Source: Paraburkholderia aromaticivorans (GTDB taxonomy: Bacteria; Pseudomonadota; Gammaproteobacteria; Burkholderiales; Burkholderiaceae). Taken from it: a stretch of DNA of 64,000 bases. The stretch covers positions 2,418,001-2,482,000 of the forward strand of contig NZ_CP051516.1 of the NCBI RefSeq assembly GCF_012689525.1, given 5' to 3'. Below the pieces are notes generated by a model. That model was not told the origin of the DNA. It saw only the letters and a list, made by a program, of their open reading frames with translations, and searched no databases. The position numbers were made by a program, and so were the translations under genes. Within the stretch, counting starts at the first letter, position 1; every line of letters starts with the position of its first letter. This document shows, piece after piece, positions 52,472 to 61,796 of the stretch.

Positions 52472-53401
52472 ATGAACCGTTTGCCGCCGCTGCGCGCCCT
52501 CCAGGCATTCGATGCCGTGGTTCGCAACAAGAATGTAGTCGCCGCCGCCGAATCGCTGCACGTGACGCCCGGCGCAGTCAGTCAACAAATCCGCCAGCTC
52601 GAGGAGTTCCTCGGCGTCGCGCTGTTCGACCGCGAAAGCACCGGCCTGCGCCCCACCGCGCTCGGTCAGCTCTACCACGAGCAAGTGGCCCGCGGCTTCG
52701 AATGCTTTCATGCCGCGCACACCACCCTGCGAGCGGCACAGCATGGTCCCCACTTGACACTCAGCACGTTCCCTTCGGTCGCCACGCATTGGTTTGCATC
52801 CCGGCTAGATAAGTGGCACACGCTGTCACCCGGCGTGCGCGTCCACGTCGAGGCCACGGATCGCGAGCCAAAGCGTGGGGAAAGCAATTGGGATATCCGT
52901 ATGACGTATGGATCGCCGCCCGCGGACGGAGCCCACTGCCGCCTCCTGTTCACCGACCGGGTGACGCCCGTCTGCTCGCCGTCACTGCTGCGGGCGGACC
53001 GCCCGATCGAGCAGCCCGCGGACTTGCTGCACTACCCGCTTGTCCATGTCGAGTGGGGCTGGGACGACAGGTCGCCGCCGACCTGGGGCGACTGGTTGCG
53101 CGCAGCCGGCGTTCCCGTGCCGGACACACTGGCTCCGTTGACCTATTCGCTTTCCGGAATGGCCGTCGATGCGACTCTACGCGGCAGAGGCGTGTCGCTC
53201 GGCCAGGGACTTTTCACTGCCGATAGCCTGACGCAGGGACTGCTGATCGCACCGTTCAGGATCTCGCTGCCCATGCCGTACCCGTACTACCTGGTGTGGC
53301 AAACCGGCGCGCTCAATACGCCGGACGCGCGGCAATTCCTTGACTGGCTGACCGAGGAAGCCGCACAGACGCAACGCGAAATCAACGCGATATTCGGTTG
53401 A
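52472..53401 (+). CDS. GcvA-type LysR regulator of the lyase/Rieske locus
   Basis: The 309-residue product has the GcvA-subgroup N-terminus (MNRLPPLRALQAFDAVVRNKNVVAAAESLHVTPGAVSQQIRQLEEFLG, outlined) and effector domain (LTLSTFPSVATHWFASRLDKW, GESNWDIRMTYGSPP, PLVHVEWGWDDRSPPTWGDWL, outlined). Regulators of this group often control amino-acid or aromatic catabolic genes. It is followed by the MIO-less lyase on the same strand, 199 nt away. A 13-bp box in that gap recurs before the Rieske operon, so this protein is the best candidate to bind both. The ribosome site is weak. Confidence 0.87.
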   Translation: MNRLPPLRALQAFDAVVRNKNVVAAAESLHVTPGAVSQQIRQLEEFLGVALFDRESTGLRPTALGQLYHEQVARGFECFHAAHTTLRAAQHGPHLTLSTFPSVATHWFASRLDKWHTLSPGVRVHVEATDREPKRGESNWDIRMTYGSPPADGAHCRLLFTDRVTPVCSPSLLRADRPIEQPADLLHYPLVHVEWGWDDRSPPTWGDWLRAAGVPVPDTLAPLTYSLSGMAVDATLRGRGVSLGQGLFTADSLTQGLLIAPFRISLPMPYPYYLVWQTGALNTPDARQFLDWLTEEAAQTQREINAIFG

Positions 53402-53440
53402 CCCTTTCCTCTTTGCCGGCCCCGACAGCGCCACTCGCGT

Positions 53441-53453
53441 TTTAGAAAAACTA
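53441..53453 (+). promoter_or_regulatory. 13-bp box upstream of the lyase (shared with the Rieske promoter)
   Basis: TTTAGAAAAACTA lies 148 nt before the lyase start. It fits the LysR T-N11-A pattern with the dyad TAG/CTA, and it recurs exactly, on the other strand, at 58308-58320. Confidence 0.65.
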
Positions 53454-53600
53454 TAGGGGCTCCGCAGATTAAATGGTTTGTCGGCGTCTATGCGCCACCC
53501 TATGCTCGAAAGCGAATCCATGCGCATCAGCCATGGCTGTTTGCCAGTGCATGCCTGGCCGCATGGTTTCAGCTAACCAGCCAAATCATAGGGATCACGC

Positions 53601-55175
53601 ATGAACATGAACACAGCGCACGATAGCCTGCGGGCTCGTCCAAAGGACATTAGCGAAGTGCTGCTCGGCGATGGCCAAATATCGATCGAGGAATTTATCG
53701 CGGTAGCAAAACATGGCGCGAAGGTTCGCTTCTCGCAAAAATATGGCGAGCGCGTATCGCGCTCCCGCCTGCTGGTCGAACGGTTTCTCGAAGAAAATCG
53801 TCTCGTCTACGGCGTCACGACCGGATTCGGCGACAACTCCACCCGTGTGATCCGGCCAGAAGAGGCCGAGGACCTGCAACGCAATATCGTGCGGTCGCAC
53901 GCGGTCTCGGTGGGCGCGCCGCTGCCGCGCGAGGTAGTCCGCGCAACCCAACTCATGATCCTGATCAGCCTTGGAAAAGGCTATTCCGGTGTCACGCCCG
54001 ATCTGCTGCAACAGATTGCGGAATTGCTCAATAACGGCATCACGCCGGTTGCGCCAGGTGACGGCTCGGTCGGCTACCTCGGACCCGAAGCGCACATGGC
54101 CCTCGTTCTGATCGGCGAGGGCGAGGCGACTTATCGCGACGAACGGATGAGTGGTCTGGAAGCGCTGGATAAAGCCGGCCTGAAACCTCATACCCTGCGT
54201 TGCAAGGAGGGGCTGGCATTGGTCAACGGCACGACCTCGGTGACCGCAATCGGCATGCTCGCGCTGCACAACGCGCTAGAAGCGTCCAAGGTCGCCGACA
54301 TTGCGGCTGCCATGTCTCTGCAGCCGCTCAAGGGCACCACGCGCTCGCTCGACGCTCGCTACCACTCGGTCAAGAAACATCGGGACCAGTCCAACGCGGC
54401 AGACAATCTGCGAAGAATTCTCGCTGGCAGCGCATTGACCGAACGCTTCGTCGATTACCGGTTGCAGGATACCTACAGTCTGCGAGCCATGGCGCAAGTC
54501 CATGGCGCCTCGAAGCGAGCCATCAACGACGCGCGCGAGGCCATTCTCGACGAGGTCGGTTCCTGCGGCGACAACCCCGTCATCTATCCACACGAGGGCG
54601 ACGGCCTCGCGATTTCAGGCGCGAACTTCGATGGCACGTTCGTTGGCATCGCGAGCGACCTCCTCTGTATTGCGATGACCAATCTGGCCAAAATCTCCGA
54701 ACGCCGGACCGATCGGCTGGTAAATCCGCACTTCAGCGAACTGCCGGCGTTTCTCGCGCCTCGCCCTGGTCTGCATAGCGGCTACATGATCGTTCAGTAC
54801 ACCGCCGCGGGCCTGCTCGGAGAAATGCGCATTCTGTCTCATCCGGCGACCGTGGATAGCGTCTCGACGAGTGGCAATCAGGAAGACCCCGTGAGTTTTG
54901 CGTATCTTGCCGCCCGCAAGGCTTATGAGACGTCGCAGAAACTCCAGCATGTTCTCGCTATCGAACTGATGGTGGCGACCCAGGCTCTGGACTTCTTCGA
55001 CCCCGCAGACGCCTCGCCTGCGACGGCAGCGGTCTACGCCCGGATCAGGCAGAAGGTGCCCAAGGTGGAGGACGATCGCTTCTTCCATCCGGACATGGTG
55101 CACATTCACGAACTGGTCACGCAGGGCGACCTGTTGAGCGTCGTCGAAAACATCACCGGCGCACTGCACGAATAA
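53601..55175 (+). CDS. Ammonia-lyase-superfamily enzyme lacking the MIO triad (ergothionase-like)
   Basis: The 524-residue product aligns along its length with histidine and phenylalanine ammonia-lyases. Retained active-site blocks are Tyr70 in VYGVTTGFGDNS, Asn209 in LVNGTTSVTAIG, Gln289/Tyr292/Arg295 in QDTYSLRAMAQVHGA, Phe343 in ANFDGTF, and Asn426-Gln427-Glu428 in TSGNQEDPVSFAY. The cofactor loop is different: HutH has SVGASGDLAPLAH, while here it is SVGYLGPEAH (156-165). The Ala-Ser-Gly that cyclises to MIO is missing as a clean three-residue deletion, so ordinary MIO chemistry is impossible. Ergothionase, which expels trimethylamine from ergothioneine, is to my knowledge a MIO-free member, so a betaine-type substrate is plausible. 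It should not be called HutH. Confidence 0.85.
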   Translation: MNMNTAHDSLRARPKDISEVLLGDGQISIEEFIAVAKHGAKVRFSQKYGERVSRSRLLVERFLEENRLVYGVTTGFGDNSTRVIRPEEAEDLQRNIVRSHAVSVGAPLPREVVRATQLMILISLGKGYSGVTPDLLQQIAELLNNGITPVAPGDGSVGYLGPEAHMALVLIGEGEATYRDERMSGLEALDKAGLKPHTLRCKEGLALVNGTTSVTAIGMLALHNALEASKVADIAAAMSLQPLKGTTRSLDARYHSVKKHRDQSNAADNLRRILAGSALTERFVDYRLQDTYSLRAMAQVHGASKRAINDAREAILDEVGSCGDNPVIYPHEGDGLAISGANFDGTFVGIASDLLCIAMTNLAKISERRTDRLVNPHFSELPAFLAPRPGLHSGYMIVQYTAAGLLGEMRILSHPATVDSVSTSGNQEDPVSFAYLAARKAYETSQKLQHVLAIELMVATQALDFFDPADASPATAAVYARIRQKVPKVEDDRFFHPDMVHIHELVTQGDLLSVVENITGALHE

Positions 55176-55192
55176 CCACCCGGCTAATAACA

Positions 55193-55229
55193 AATGAGCC
55201 GTCGATTCCAGGGATATCGACGGCTCATT
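55193..55229. terminator. Bidirectional terminator between the lyase and the binding-protein gene
   Basis: AATGAGCCGTCGAT (55193-55206) pairs perfectly over 14 bp with ATCGACGGCTCATT (55216-55229) around a 9-nt loop. It lies midway between the convergent stops of the lyase (55175) and the binding protein (55272), and AT-rich bases flank both sides. Confidence 0.8.
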
Positions 55230-55271
55230 CAATCAGTAACACTAAACTACGTATCGACCGGAAATTGAGCT

Positions 55272-56132
55272 TCAGGGCGTGACGTCCGTTTTGAACCACT
55301 TCTGACTGAGCGTGTGCACGGTCCCGTCGGCAAGCGCCGCGGCAATGGCCTGATCGAACATGGCTTTCAGATCCGTGTCGGCTTTGCGCAAACCGAGCGC
55401 TTCACCGTCTCCCCAGATTGGACCGCCAATCTTCGGACCGGTGAATCCCAGCGTCGCGTTGGCGGGTTTCGACAAGGCGGACGCATAGTAGGACGCGTCG
55501 TCGAACGCGACGTCGATACGTCCCGCGATCAGGTCGATGTCGTGTTCCGGAGCATTCTTGTATTCGCGAATGCTCGCAATATCCTTGAAGTTCTCGTTGA
55601 TGAACTTGCTATAGACCGTGCCCGTGACGATCCCGATCGATTTGCCCTTCAGGCTGACGCGCAGCAGGTCGACGGCCGGCTTGTCGACTGCCGGATTGCC
55701 GGTCAGCTTGAGGGGTACGGCGCCCGGCGGCAGCTTTGGCAGCACGCCCGACCCGACCGAGACAAAAGCAGCCGGCGTATTCGCATACGGCTTCGAGAAG
55801 GTGATCGCCTTCTTACGCTCGTCACTGATCGACAGCGCGTCCATGATCACGTCGAATTTGCCGGAGTTCAACCCGGGAATCAACCCGTCCCAGTCTTGCG
55901 CGATCAGTTTGCACTGGACGTGCATACGCGTGCAGAGATTTTTCGCAAGCTCCGGTTCGAAGCCATCCAGCGAGCCGTCCGGGCGCGTCAGATTCCACGG
56001 TTCATAGCTGCCCTCAAGGGCAATCGTGACGGTTTTCCACTCCTTCGCGTAACCGGTTGAAGAAAACGCTACGGCCATAACAGACGCCGCGCAAGCCACG
56101 GCCTTTACAACGTCTCGACGACTGAAGTTCAT
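55272..56132 (-). CDS. Periplasmic amino-acid/opine-type ABC-transporter binding protein
   Basis: The 286-residue product has a signal peptide (VACAASVMAVAFSSTGYAKE, cleavage near residue 28) and the solute-binding family 3 fold: TVTIALEGSYEPWNLTRPDGSLDGFEPELAKNL (outlined), DWDGLIPGLNSGKFDVIMDALSISDERKKAITFSKPY (outlined), GIVTGTVYSKF, and WGDGEALGLRKADTDLKAMFDQAIAAALADGTVH (outlined). This resembles octopine/nopaline, arginine or histidine binders. GGGAGG lies 6 nt before the ATG. It is the third gene of the Rieske operon, 46 nt after the reductase. No permease or ATPase gene is present in the window. Confidence 0.88.
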   Translation of the reverse strand: MNFSRRDVVKAVACAASVMAVAFSSTGYAKEWKTVTIALEGSYEPWNLTRPDGSLDGFEPELAKNLCTRMHVQCKLIAQDWDGLIPGLNSGKFDVIMDALSISDERKKAITFSKPYANTPAAFVSVGSGVLPKLPPGAVPLKLTGNPAVDKPAVDLLRVSLKGKSIGIVTGTVYSKFINENFKDIASIREYKNAPEHDIDLIAGRIDVAFDDASYYASALSKPANATLGFTGPKIGGPIWGDGEALGLRKADTDLKAMFDQAIAAALADGTVHTLSQKWFKTDVTP

Positions 56133-56178
56133 TTGATGCCTCCCTACCTATGGATGTAAATGAAAATACATGTGCCAC

Positions 56179-57153
56179 TCATGCCAACTCGTCTAGCACC
56201 AACACTGATGAATGCGACCTCGATACGCACGGCAGGAAGCACGTCCCGGCCGCGCGCTCGTCATCGGTCAGATAGGTGTCGCGATGATCGGGCTCGCCTG
56301 CGAGAACGCGCATCATGCAAGTCCCGCACACGCCAACTTCGCATGACGATGGAATGTCGAGTCCCGCCTCGCGCAGAGACGCCAGCACGGTCTTGCCGGC
56401 CGGGACGGGGATTGCGTCGCTCCTGCCTTCGAGCCGTACGGAGAACTCGCGTTCATCGCCAGGAACCGGCAGCGCAGGACCAAACGACTCCTGATGCACG
56501 AACTGTTCGCCCAGCATGTCGCGAGCAAGGCCCACCGTCATCTCCATGAAAGCGGGCGGTCCGCAAACATAGAGATGCGTGTTGGGCAACGCTGCGGACA
56601 GCAAACCGATAATGCACTCGCGAGTCGCGGCTGACGAAAGGCCGGCGTGGATACGCGCCTGGTCCGCAAGAGGTGATCCTTCGAACTCCGTACGGAATAC
56701 GACAGATGTGTCGCTGCGCGCAAAATAGGCGAGCGTGTATCGCCTCCGCGATGCTGCGAGCGCGCAAGCCATCGAAAGAATCGGCGTGACGCCGATGCCG
56801 CCGGCAATCAAAAGATGCTGGTCTGCCGTATCGCTCAAGGCGAACGCGTTGCGCGGCGTGCCGATCCGCATTTGCGTGCCGACCTGCGCGGCGCTATGCA
56901 GCCATGCGGATCCGCCGCGGGACGCGGGTTCGCGTTTGACGGCGATCCGGTACTCCGGCGCGCTGGCGTCGGCGCCGCACAACGAGTACTGGCGCACCAG
57001 TCCAATCGGAAGATGAACGTCGATATGCGAGCCCGGCGCATACGCCGGCAACGCCGCACCGTCTGTACGGGCCAGCCAGAACACACGGATGTCGTCGGCC
57101 GCCGCGTTGACGTCCGTGATGCGAACTTCAATCGTATCTGTACCGGCGCTCAT
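56179..57153 (-). CDS. VanB-type oxygenase reductase (FMN/NAD domain plus 2Fe-2S ferredoxin)
   Basis: The 324-residue product has an FAD/FMN-binding barrel with HIDVHLPIGLVRQYSLCG, an NAD domain with LLIAGGIGVTPILSM and YVCGPPAFMEM, and a C-terminal plant-type 2Fe-2S domain with the Cys pattern SSCEVGVCGTC ... CFLPC. This is the phthalate-dioxygenase-reductase/VanB arrangement, which supplies electrons from NADH to a Rieske oxygenase. The start at 57153 (MSAGTD) has GGAG 8 nt upstream. It begins 19 nt after the Rieske gene. Confidence 0.92.
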   Translation of the reverse strand: MSAGTDTIEVRITDVNAAADDIRVFWLARTDGAALPAYAPGSHIDVHLPIGLVRQYSLCGADASAPEYRIAVKREPASRGGSAWLHSAAQVGTQMRIGTPRNAFALSDTADQHLLIAGGIGVTPILSMACALAASRRRYTLAYFARSDTSVVFRTEFEGSPLADQARIHAGLSSAATRECIIGLLSAALPNTHLYVCGPPAFMEMTVGLARDMLGEQFVHQESFGPALPVPGDEREFSVRLEGRSDAIPVPAGKTVLASLREAGLDIPSSCEVGVCGTCMMRVLAGEPDHRDTYLTDDERAAGTCFLPCVSRSHSSVLVLDELA

Positions 57154-57172
57154 CGCAATCTCTCCCGGGAAG

Positions 57173-58210
57173 TCACGAAACGACAGGTTGTGGCGCATGT
57201 TCGGCTTCGATCATCTTGTGCAGCGTGCGGCGAAAACGCAGCGGCGCCGCGTCGGTTTCGATGTCCGTATTAGGCGTTCGCCTGTTCGTCATGCCGTAAT
57301 CCACCGCGGACAGCACGATCAGATCCTCATTGAATGCGCTGATGAAATCGTTGGTGAGCGCCCGGTCTGTCGCCGCGCAATCGGGGCGGAAGTTGCGCAC
57401 CTGAAACCAGAAGTAGCGACAGGTATGCTCGGTCACCGGTGTAACGAAGTTATATGAGTCGAGAAGGAACACATCCGGATGCAATTGCCCTTGCGGCGCG
57501 CCCGAATTCGTCGGCGCGATGATGTCGCGAATAATCGCGTGCGACGGATAGCGCACCTCATAATGCTGCAGCCGGTCGGCATGACCGGCGAAGCTCACAT
57601 ACGGGCGGAAGAACGGCGCAAGTTCGCAATCCAGCATCCATCGCGAGGCGAGCACGCCGTTATCGAGGACAGTCATCCTGACGGGCACATCGGCGGTGGC
57701 GACGTTACCCAGCGAAGTCTTGTGGACATACGTGACGTGGGACGGATCGAGCAGGTTATCCGTCATATACAGATAGCCGCAGTTGACGTCCATCGCAGGA
57801 CCGAGGTTGACGCCCCACGCCGGATCGTCGTAGTGCGCAACAGCCAGTATTTCGTCGGGATCGGCCAGCTCAGGGTTCCCCGTCCAGATCCAGACTAATC
57901 CGTAGCGTTCCGCTACCGGATAGCGCCTCACGCAGGCCTTCGGCGGAATCCTGGCAAGACCCGGCGCATGCACGCAAACGCCGTCAGGATTGAACTCCAG
58001 TCCGTGATAACCACAGCGCAGGTTATCGCCTGTCACCTCGCCCATCGACAGCGGCAGCTTGCGATGCGGGCACGCATCTTCAAGCGCGATCACCGCACGC
58101 CCCAAATCGCGATAGAGTACGACCGGCTCCTCCAGAATAATTCGCCGCACCGGCTTGTCTTCGATCTCGTCGCTCCAGGCAGCGACATACCACGCGTTCC
58201 GCAAATACAT
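57173..58210 (-). CDS. VanA-type Rieske non-haem iron monooxygenase (probable demethylase)
   Basis: The 345-residue product has the VanA-like start MYLRNAWYVAAW, a Rieske 2Fe-2S site (Cys47-x-His49 in DACPHRK and Cys66-x2-His69 in LRCGYHG), and a mononuclear iron site with Asp155, His158 and His163 in DNLLDPSHVTYVH. VanA-family enzymes oxidatively remove methyl groups from methoxy-aromatics or N-methyl compounds as formaldehyde. The flanking frmA and gfa support such a reaction. The exact substrate cannot be read from sequence; overall resemblance is to the vanillate/dicamba demethylase branch rather than GbcA. It is the first gene of the Rieske-reductase-binding-protein operon. Confidence 0.9.
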   Translation of the reverse strand: MYLRNAWYVAAWSDEIEDKPVRRIILEEPVVLYRDLGRAVIALEDACPHRKLPLSMGEVTGDNLRCGYHGLEFNPDGVCVHAPGLARIPPKACVRRYPVAERYGLVWIWTGNPELADPDEILAVAHYDDPAWGVNLGPAMDVNCGYLYMTDNLLDPSHVTYVHKTSLGNVATADVPVRMTVLDNGVLASRWMLDCELAPFFRPYVSFAGHADRLQHYEVRYPSHAIIRDIIAPTNSGAPQGQLHPDVFLLDSYNFVTPVTEHTCRYFWFQVRNFRPDCAATDRALTNDFISAFNEDLIVLSAVDYGMTNRRTPNTDIETDAAPLRFRRTLHKMIEAEHAPQPVVS

Positions 58211-58307
58211 TCCCTGCCCCCTTTCGTGTTCAATCAATCGTCCAGTGGGCACAAGAATAGGAACAACAGCAGCGGATCATCAAACGATTTGAACTACAGG
58301 CGAGGCT

Positions 58308-58320
58308 TAGTTTTTCTAAA
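58308..58320 (-). promoter_or_regulatory. 13-bp box upstream of the Rieske operon (shared with the lyase promoter)
   Basis: On the minus strand this reads TTTAGAAAAACTA, identical to 53441-53453. One more base extends the dyad to TTAG-AAAAA-CTAA. It lies 98 nt upstream of the Rieske start and is a likely LysR-type operator. Confidence 0.65.
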
Positions 58321-58451
58321 GACTCACGCGAGCGCACTTCAATTCGTTTCGTGTGACGCGCCTGGCATGATGCTAAGTACTCTTAATATGTAAGGAGTTT
58401 CCCGAGGATTGACGACTTCCGGATCGAAACCTCTTGCGGCTCATTTTTTAA

Positions 58452-59612
<1,161 letters not shown>

Positions 59613-59685
59613 GACACGACTGTGCGCCTTCTTCGGTGCAGCGTCATTGCGCCGATTTTAATTCGGAAACGTTGGAGGATACAGA

Positions 59686-60261
59686 ATGAATACCACGACA
59701 ATCCACCCGTCAGTGGACGCCGGTGTCAGGAAGGGCACGCCTGGTTTTACCGGCGGTACGCTCCACTGCCAATGCCAGAGCGACAAAGTCGAAGTCCGGG
59801 TAGAAAGTAACGTCGCACACAACCACATTTGCGGCTGTACGAAGTGCTGGAAACCGGCTGGCGCGGCTTTCGCAATGATAGGCGTGGTGCCGCGCGATAA
59901 GGTCACGGTCACCGCTCATGCCGAGAAACTCCAGGTCGTCGACGAGGAAGCGGCAATCCAGCGTCATGCCTGCAAGGCGTGCGGAGCGCACATGTATGGC
60001 CGGATAGAAAACCGTGACCATCCGTTCTACGGTCTTGACTTCATTCACGTCGAACTCTCCGATGATAGCGGTTGGGAAGAGCCGCGCTTTGCGGCTTTCG
60101 TCTCGTCGGTCATCGAAGCTGGCGGCGCGAAACCGGAACAGATGGACGATGTGCGTGCGCGGCTCACTGAGCTCGGACTCCCACCGTACGATGCGCTCAA
60201 CCCGCCGTTGATGGACGCGATGTCCACGCATATCGCCAAGCGCAATGGTGTGCTGAAATAG
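59686..60261 (+). CDS. gfa: S-(hydroxymethyl)glutathione synthase (glutathione-dependent formaldehyde-activating enzyme)
   Basis: The 191-residue product is a Gfa-family zinc protein reported to promote condensation of formaldehyde with glutathione. Zinc-binding cysteines are in [29 protein letters not shown] and [21 protein letters not shown] lies 7 nt before the ATG. With frmA it forms a formaldehyde-oxidation pair. A formylglutathione hydrolase (frmB) is not seen nearby and must be encoded elsewhere. Confidence 0.93.
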   Translation: MNTTTIHPSVDAGVRKGTPGFTGGTLHCQCQSDKVEVRVESNVAHNHICGCTKCWKPAGAAFAMIGVVPRDKVTVTAHAEKLQVVDEEAAIQRHACKACGAHMYGRIENRDHPFYGLDFIHVELSDDSGWEEPRFAAFVSSVIEAGGAKPEQMDDVRARLTELGLPPYDALNPPLMDAMSTHIAKRNGVLK

Positions 60262-60270
60262 CGAAACTCA

Positions 60271-60297
60271 GGGCGGATCGTCCGTACCTATCCGCCC
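60271..60297 (+). terminator. Hairpin after gfa
   Basis: GGGCGGAT (60271-60278) pairs with ATCCGCCC (60290-60297) around an 11-nt loop, 10 nt after the gfa stop. It is probably the end of the frmA-gfa transcript, though no T-run follows. Confidence 0.6.
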
Positions 60298-60464
60298 GTC
60301 TACCGGATTCGCAATGGAACGGATAGAACAGCGCGCCTATTCTGACGGTTGGCAAGGCGCATACCGTTACGACTCAGCAATATGATTTTGCCGACACATC
60401 CGATCGCTGCCCGGTTATTGATTGCACTGAACGTCGCCGATTCAGTGCCTTGTTCAGTTTCGCC

Positions 60465-60746
60465 CTAAAGCGCCTCGGCGCGCTTGCCGCCGATATGCAA
60501 GGCGATCACGCCGATCACCATTGCGGCGACGGCGCGCGAGAACCATAGCTTGAACTCCGTAGCAAGATCGAAGACGTCGAACGCTTGAATCAGGCTGTAG
60601 AGTGCGAAGCAGATCGACGCGATGCCCAAGGCGAGAAGGAAGACGGCGAGCATTTCGTGCCTGGACCGGGGGCGCACATCATGCTTTGCTTCCGGGGCGT
60701 CTGCTGCCGCCGAGGGTTCCTCGCGCGGCTTACCGATTGGCATCAT
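60465..60746 (-). CDS. Small two-helix membrane protein, unknown
   Basis: The 93-residue product has a polar, acidic/basic N-terminus and two hydrophobic helices at about residues 31-52 (MLAVFLLALGIASICFALYSLI) and 68-85. No family was recognised. Its start overlaps the stop of the preceding membrane gene by 4 nt (ATGA), so the two are translationally coupled and probably act together. Confidence 0.6.
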   Translation of the reverse strand: MMPIGKPREEPSAAADAPEAKHDVRPRSRHEMLAVFLLALGIASICFALYSLIQAFDVFDLATEFKLWFSRAVAAMVIGVIALHIGGKRAEAL

Positions 60747-61177
60747 GTACTTAGCTTCCGCATTTGCGGGCTGCTACCGGCAGGCGAACCGCTTGTGTCA
60801 TCGCCAAGCTTGCGGACGTGGAGGAACTGCGCCATGAGGCACAGCACAAAGCAGAGAATCATGACGCAACGGGCCGTCGAGAAGAACGCGCTCTTCCCAG
60901 GCACGACGATGTTCACCACGTCCACCCTGTTGTGGGCGACGACGCCTTGTGCGACGGTGGATCGGGAAGTCGGCCCCTCCAGTGCGGCTGGAATGCCCTG
61001 GATGAAACGAGTGATGGCAAGCGCGCCGACGAACGCACAAGCCACGTGTAAATGGGTCAACCAAAGGGGCTGCGGATATTCCGGACCTCGGAGCACCAGA
61101 TTCAGGCATGCCACGATACCGGCACACGCGGCGCTCGTTACGACCGCCAGCAGCCACGATTTGAATCGCAGGTTCAT
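60743..61177 (-). CDS. Multipass membrane protein, unknown (YqhA/UPF-like size)
   Basis: The product of about 144 residues has four hydrophobic segments: SWLLAVVTSAACAGIVACLNLVL near the N-terminus, HLHVACAFVGALAITRFIQGI, a weaker DVVNIVVPGKSAFF segment, and CVMILCFVLCLMAQFLHV. I could not assign a family; the size and topology resemble small integral membrane proteins of the YqhA type. ATG 61177 (MNLRFKSW) is preferred to 61222. It is coupled to the 93-residue gene downstream. Confidence 0.55.
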   Translation of the reverse strand: MNLRFKSWLLAVVTSAACAGIVACLNLVLRGPEYPQPLWLTHLHVACAFVGALAITRFIQGIPAALEGPTSRSTVAQGVVAHNRVDVVNIVVPGKSAFFSTARCVMILCFVLCLMAQFLHVRKLGDDTSGSPAGSSPQMRKLST

Positions 61178-61796
61178 GAATTTCCGCTTCGATGAAAAAA
61201 CGCTCGCCTTTGATATCGGCAAATAGTGGAAATTCTTGAGTGATTTGCGGCCTTGCCACGAAGCTCTCTAGCGGCGTGGCACTCGCGGTGCAAGCGACGG
61301 ACGTGGAGTCTGCGATCAAACGGGGGTGCGTGTTTCGATCGTTGAGCGCGGTGAATATGCAGCCGATATGAAGCGGCCCACATCAGTCCTCCGACCCGAC
61401 GCGGAAGCTGCGGAAGCTGCGGAAGCTGCGGAAGCTGCGGCAGCTTCCGAAGTAGCACAGTCTTTCGAGCAGCCGTCTTGTCCGGCGAGTTCTGTCGGCC
61501 GGAGCCGACATTGAGGTGACGACGTTCGTGAGGCAGCTACAGGTCGCTTTCCTGCGGTTCGCACGTCGATGGCCGCGAATGTGGAACCTAACCGTCCGCA
61601 AATGCGTGCTCCCGATCCGCAGCGGCCCTTCGGGACGACGTTGCGGGCGACAGTTTGCTGACGTAGTGCGGACATCCGCCGATGTCAGCGAAAGAAGCCA
61701 TCACTGTTCCCGGCTCAATTCAATGAACACCCCATCGCTCGCGCATGAGGCATGTCGAGCTCCTCTTGCGTCAGCTTGCCGGCACAAATGTAGCCA
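61178..61796. other. 619-nt intergenic region with a short tandem repeat
   Basis: No supported gene lies here. Short frames on both strands owe their Ala/Glu- or Ser/Phe/Arg-rich stretches to the 9-bp repeat at 61402-61449. The promoter of the membrane pair should lie at its left end. Confidence 0.4.
61402..61449 (+). repeat. 9-bp tandem repeat ending in a perfect palindrome
   Basis: CGGAAGCTG occurs four times head to tail (61402-61437) and is followed by its inverted copy. CGGAAGCTGC (61429-61438) and GCAGCTTCCG (61440-61449) therefore form a 10-bp stem with a one-base centre. Confidence 0.9.

Noticed and set aside
53601..55175. Calling this gene hutH (histidine ammonia-lyase)
   Set aside because: The MIO triad is absent and no hutU, hutI or hutG gene is nearby.
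61383..61449. CRISPR-like repeat array
   Set aside because: Units are 9 bp, directly abutting, with no spacers and no cas genes.
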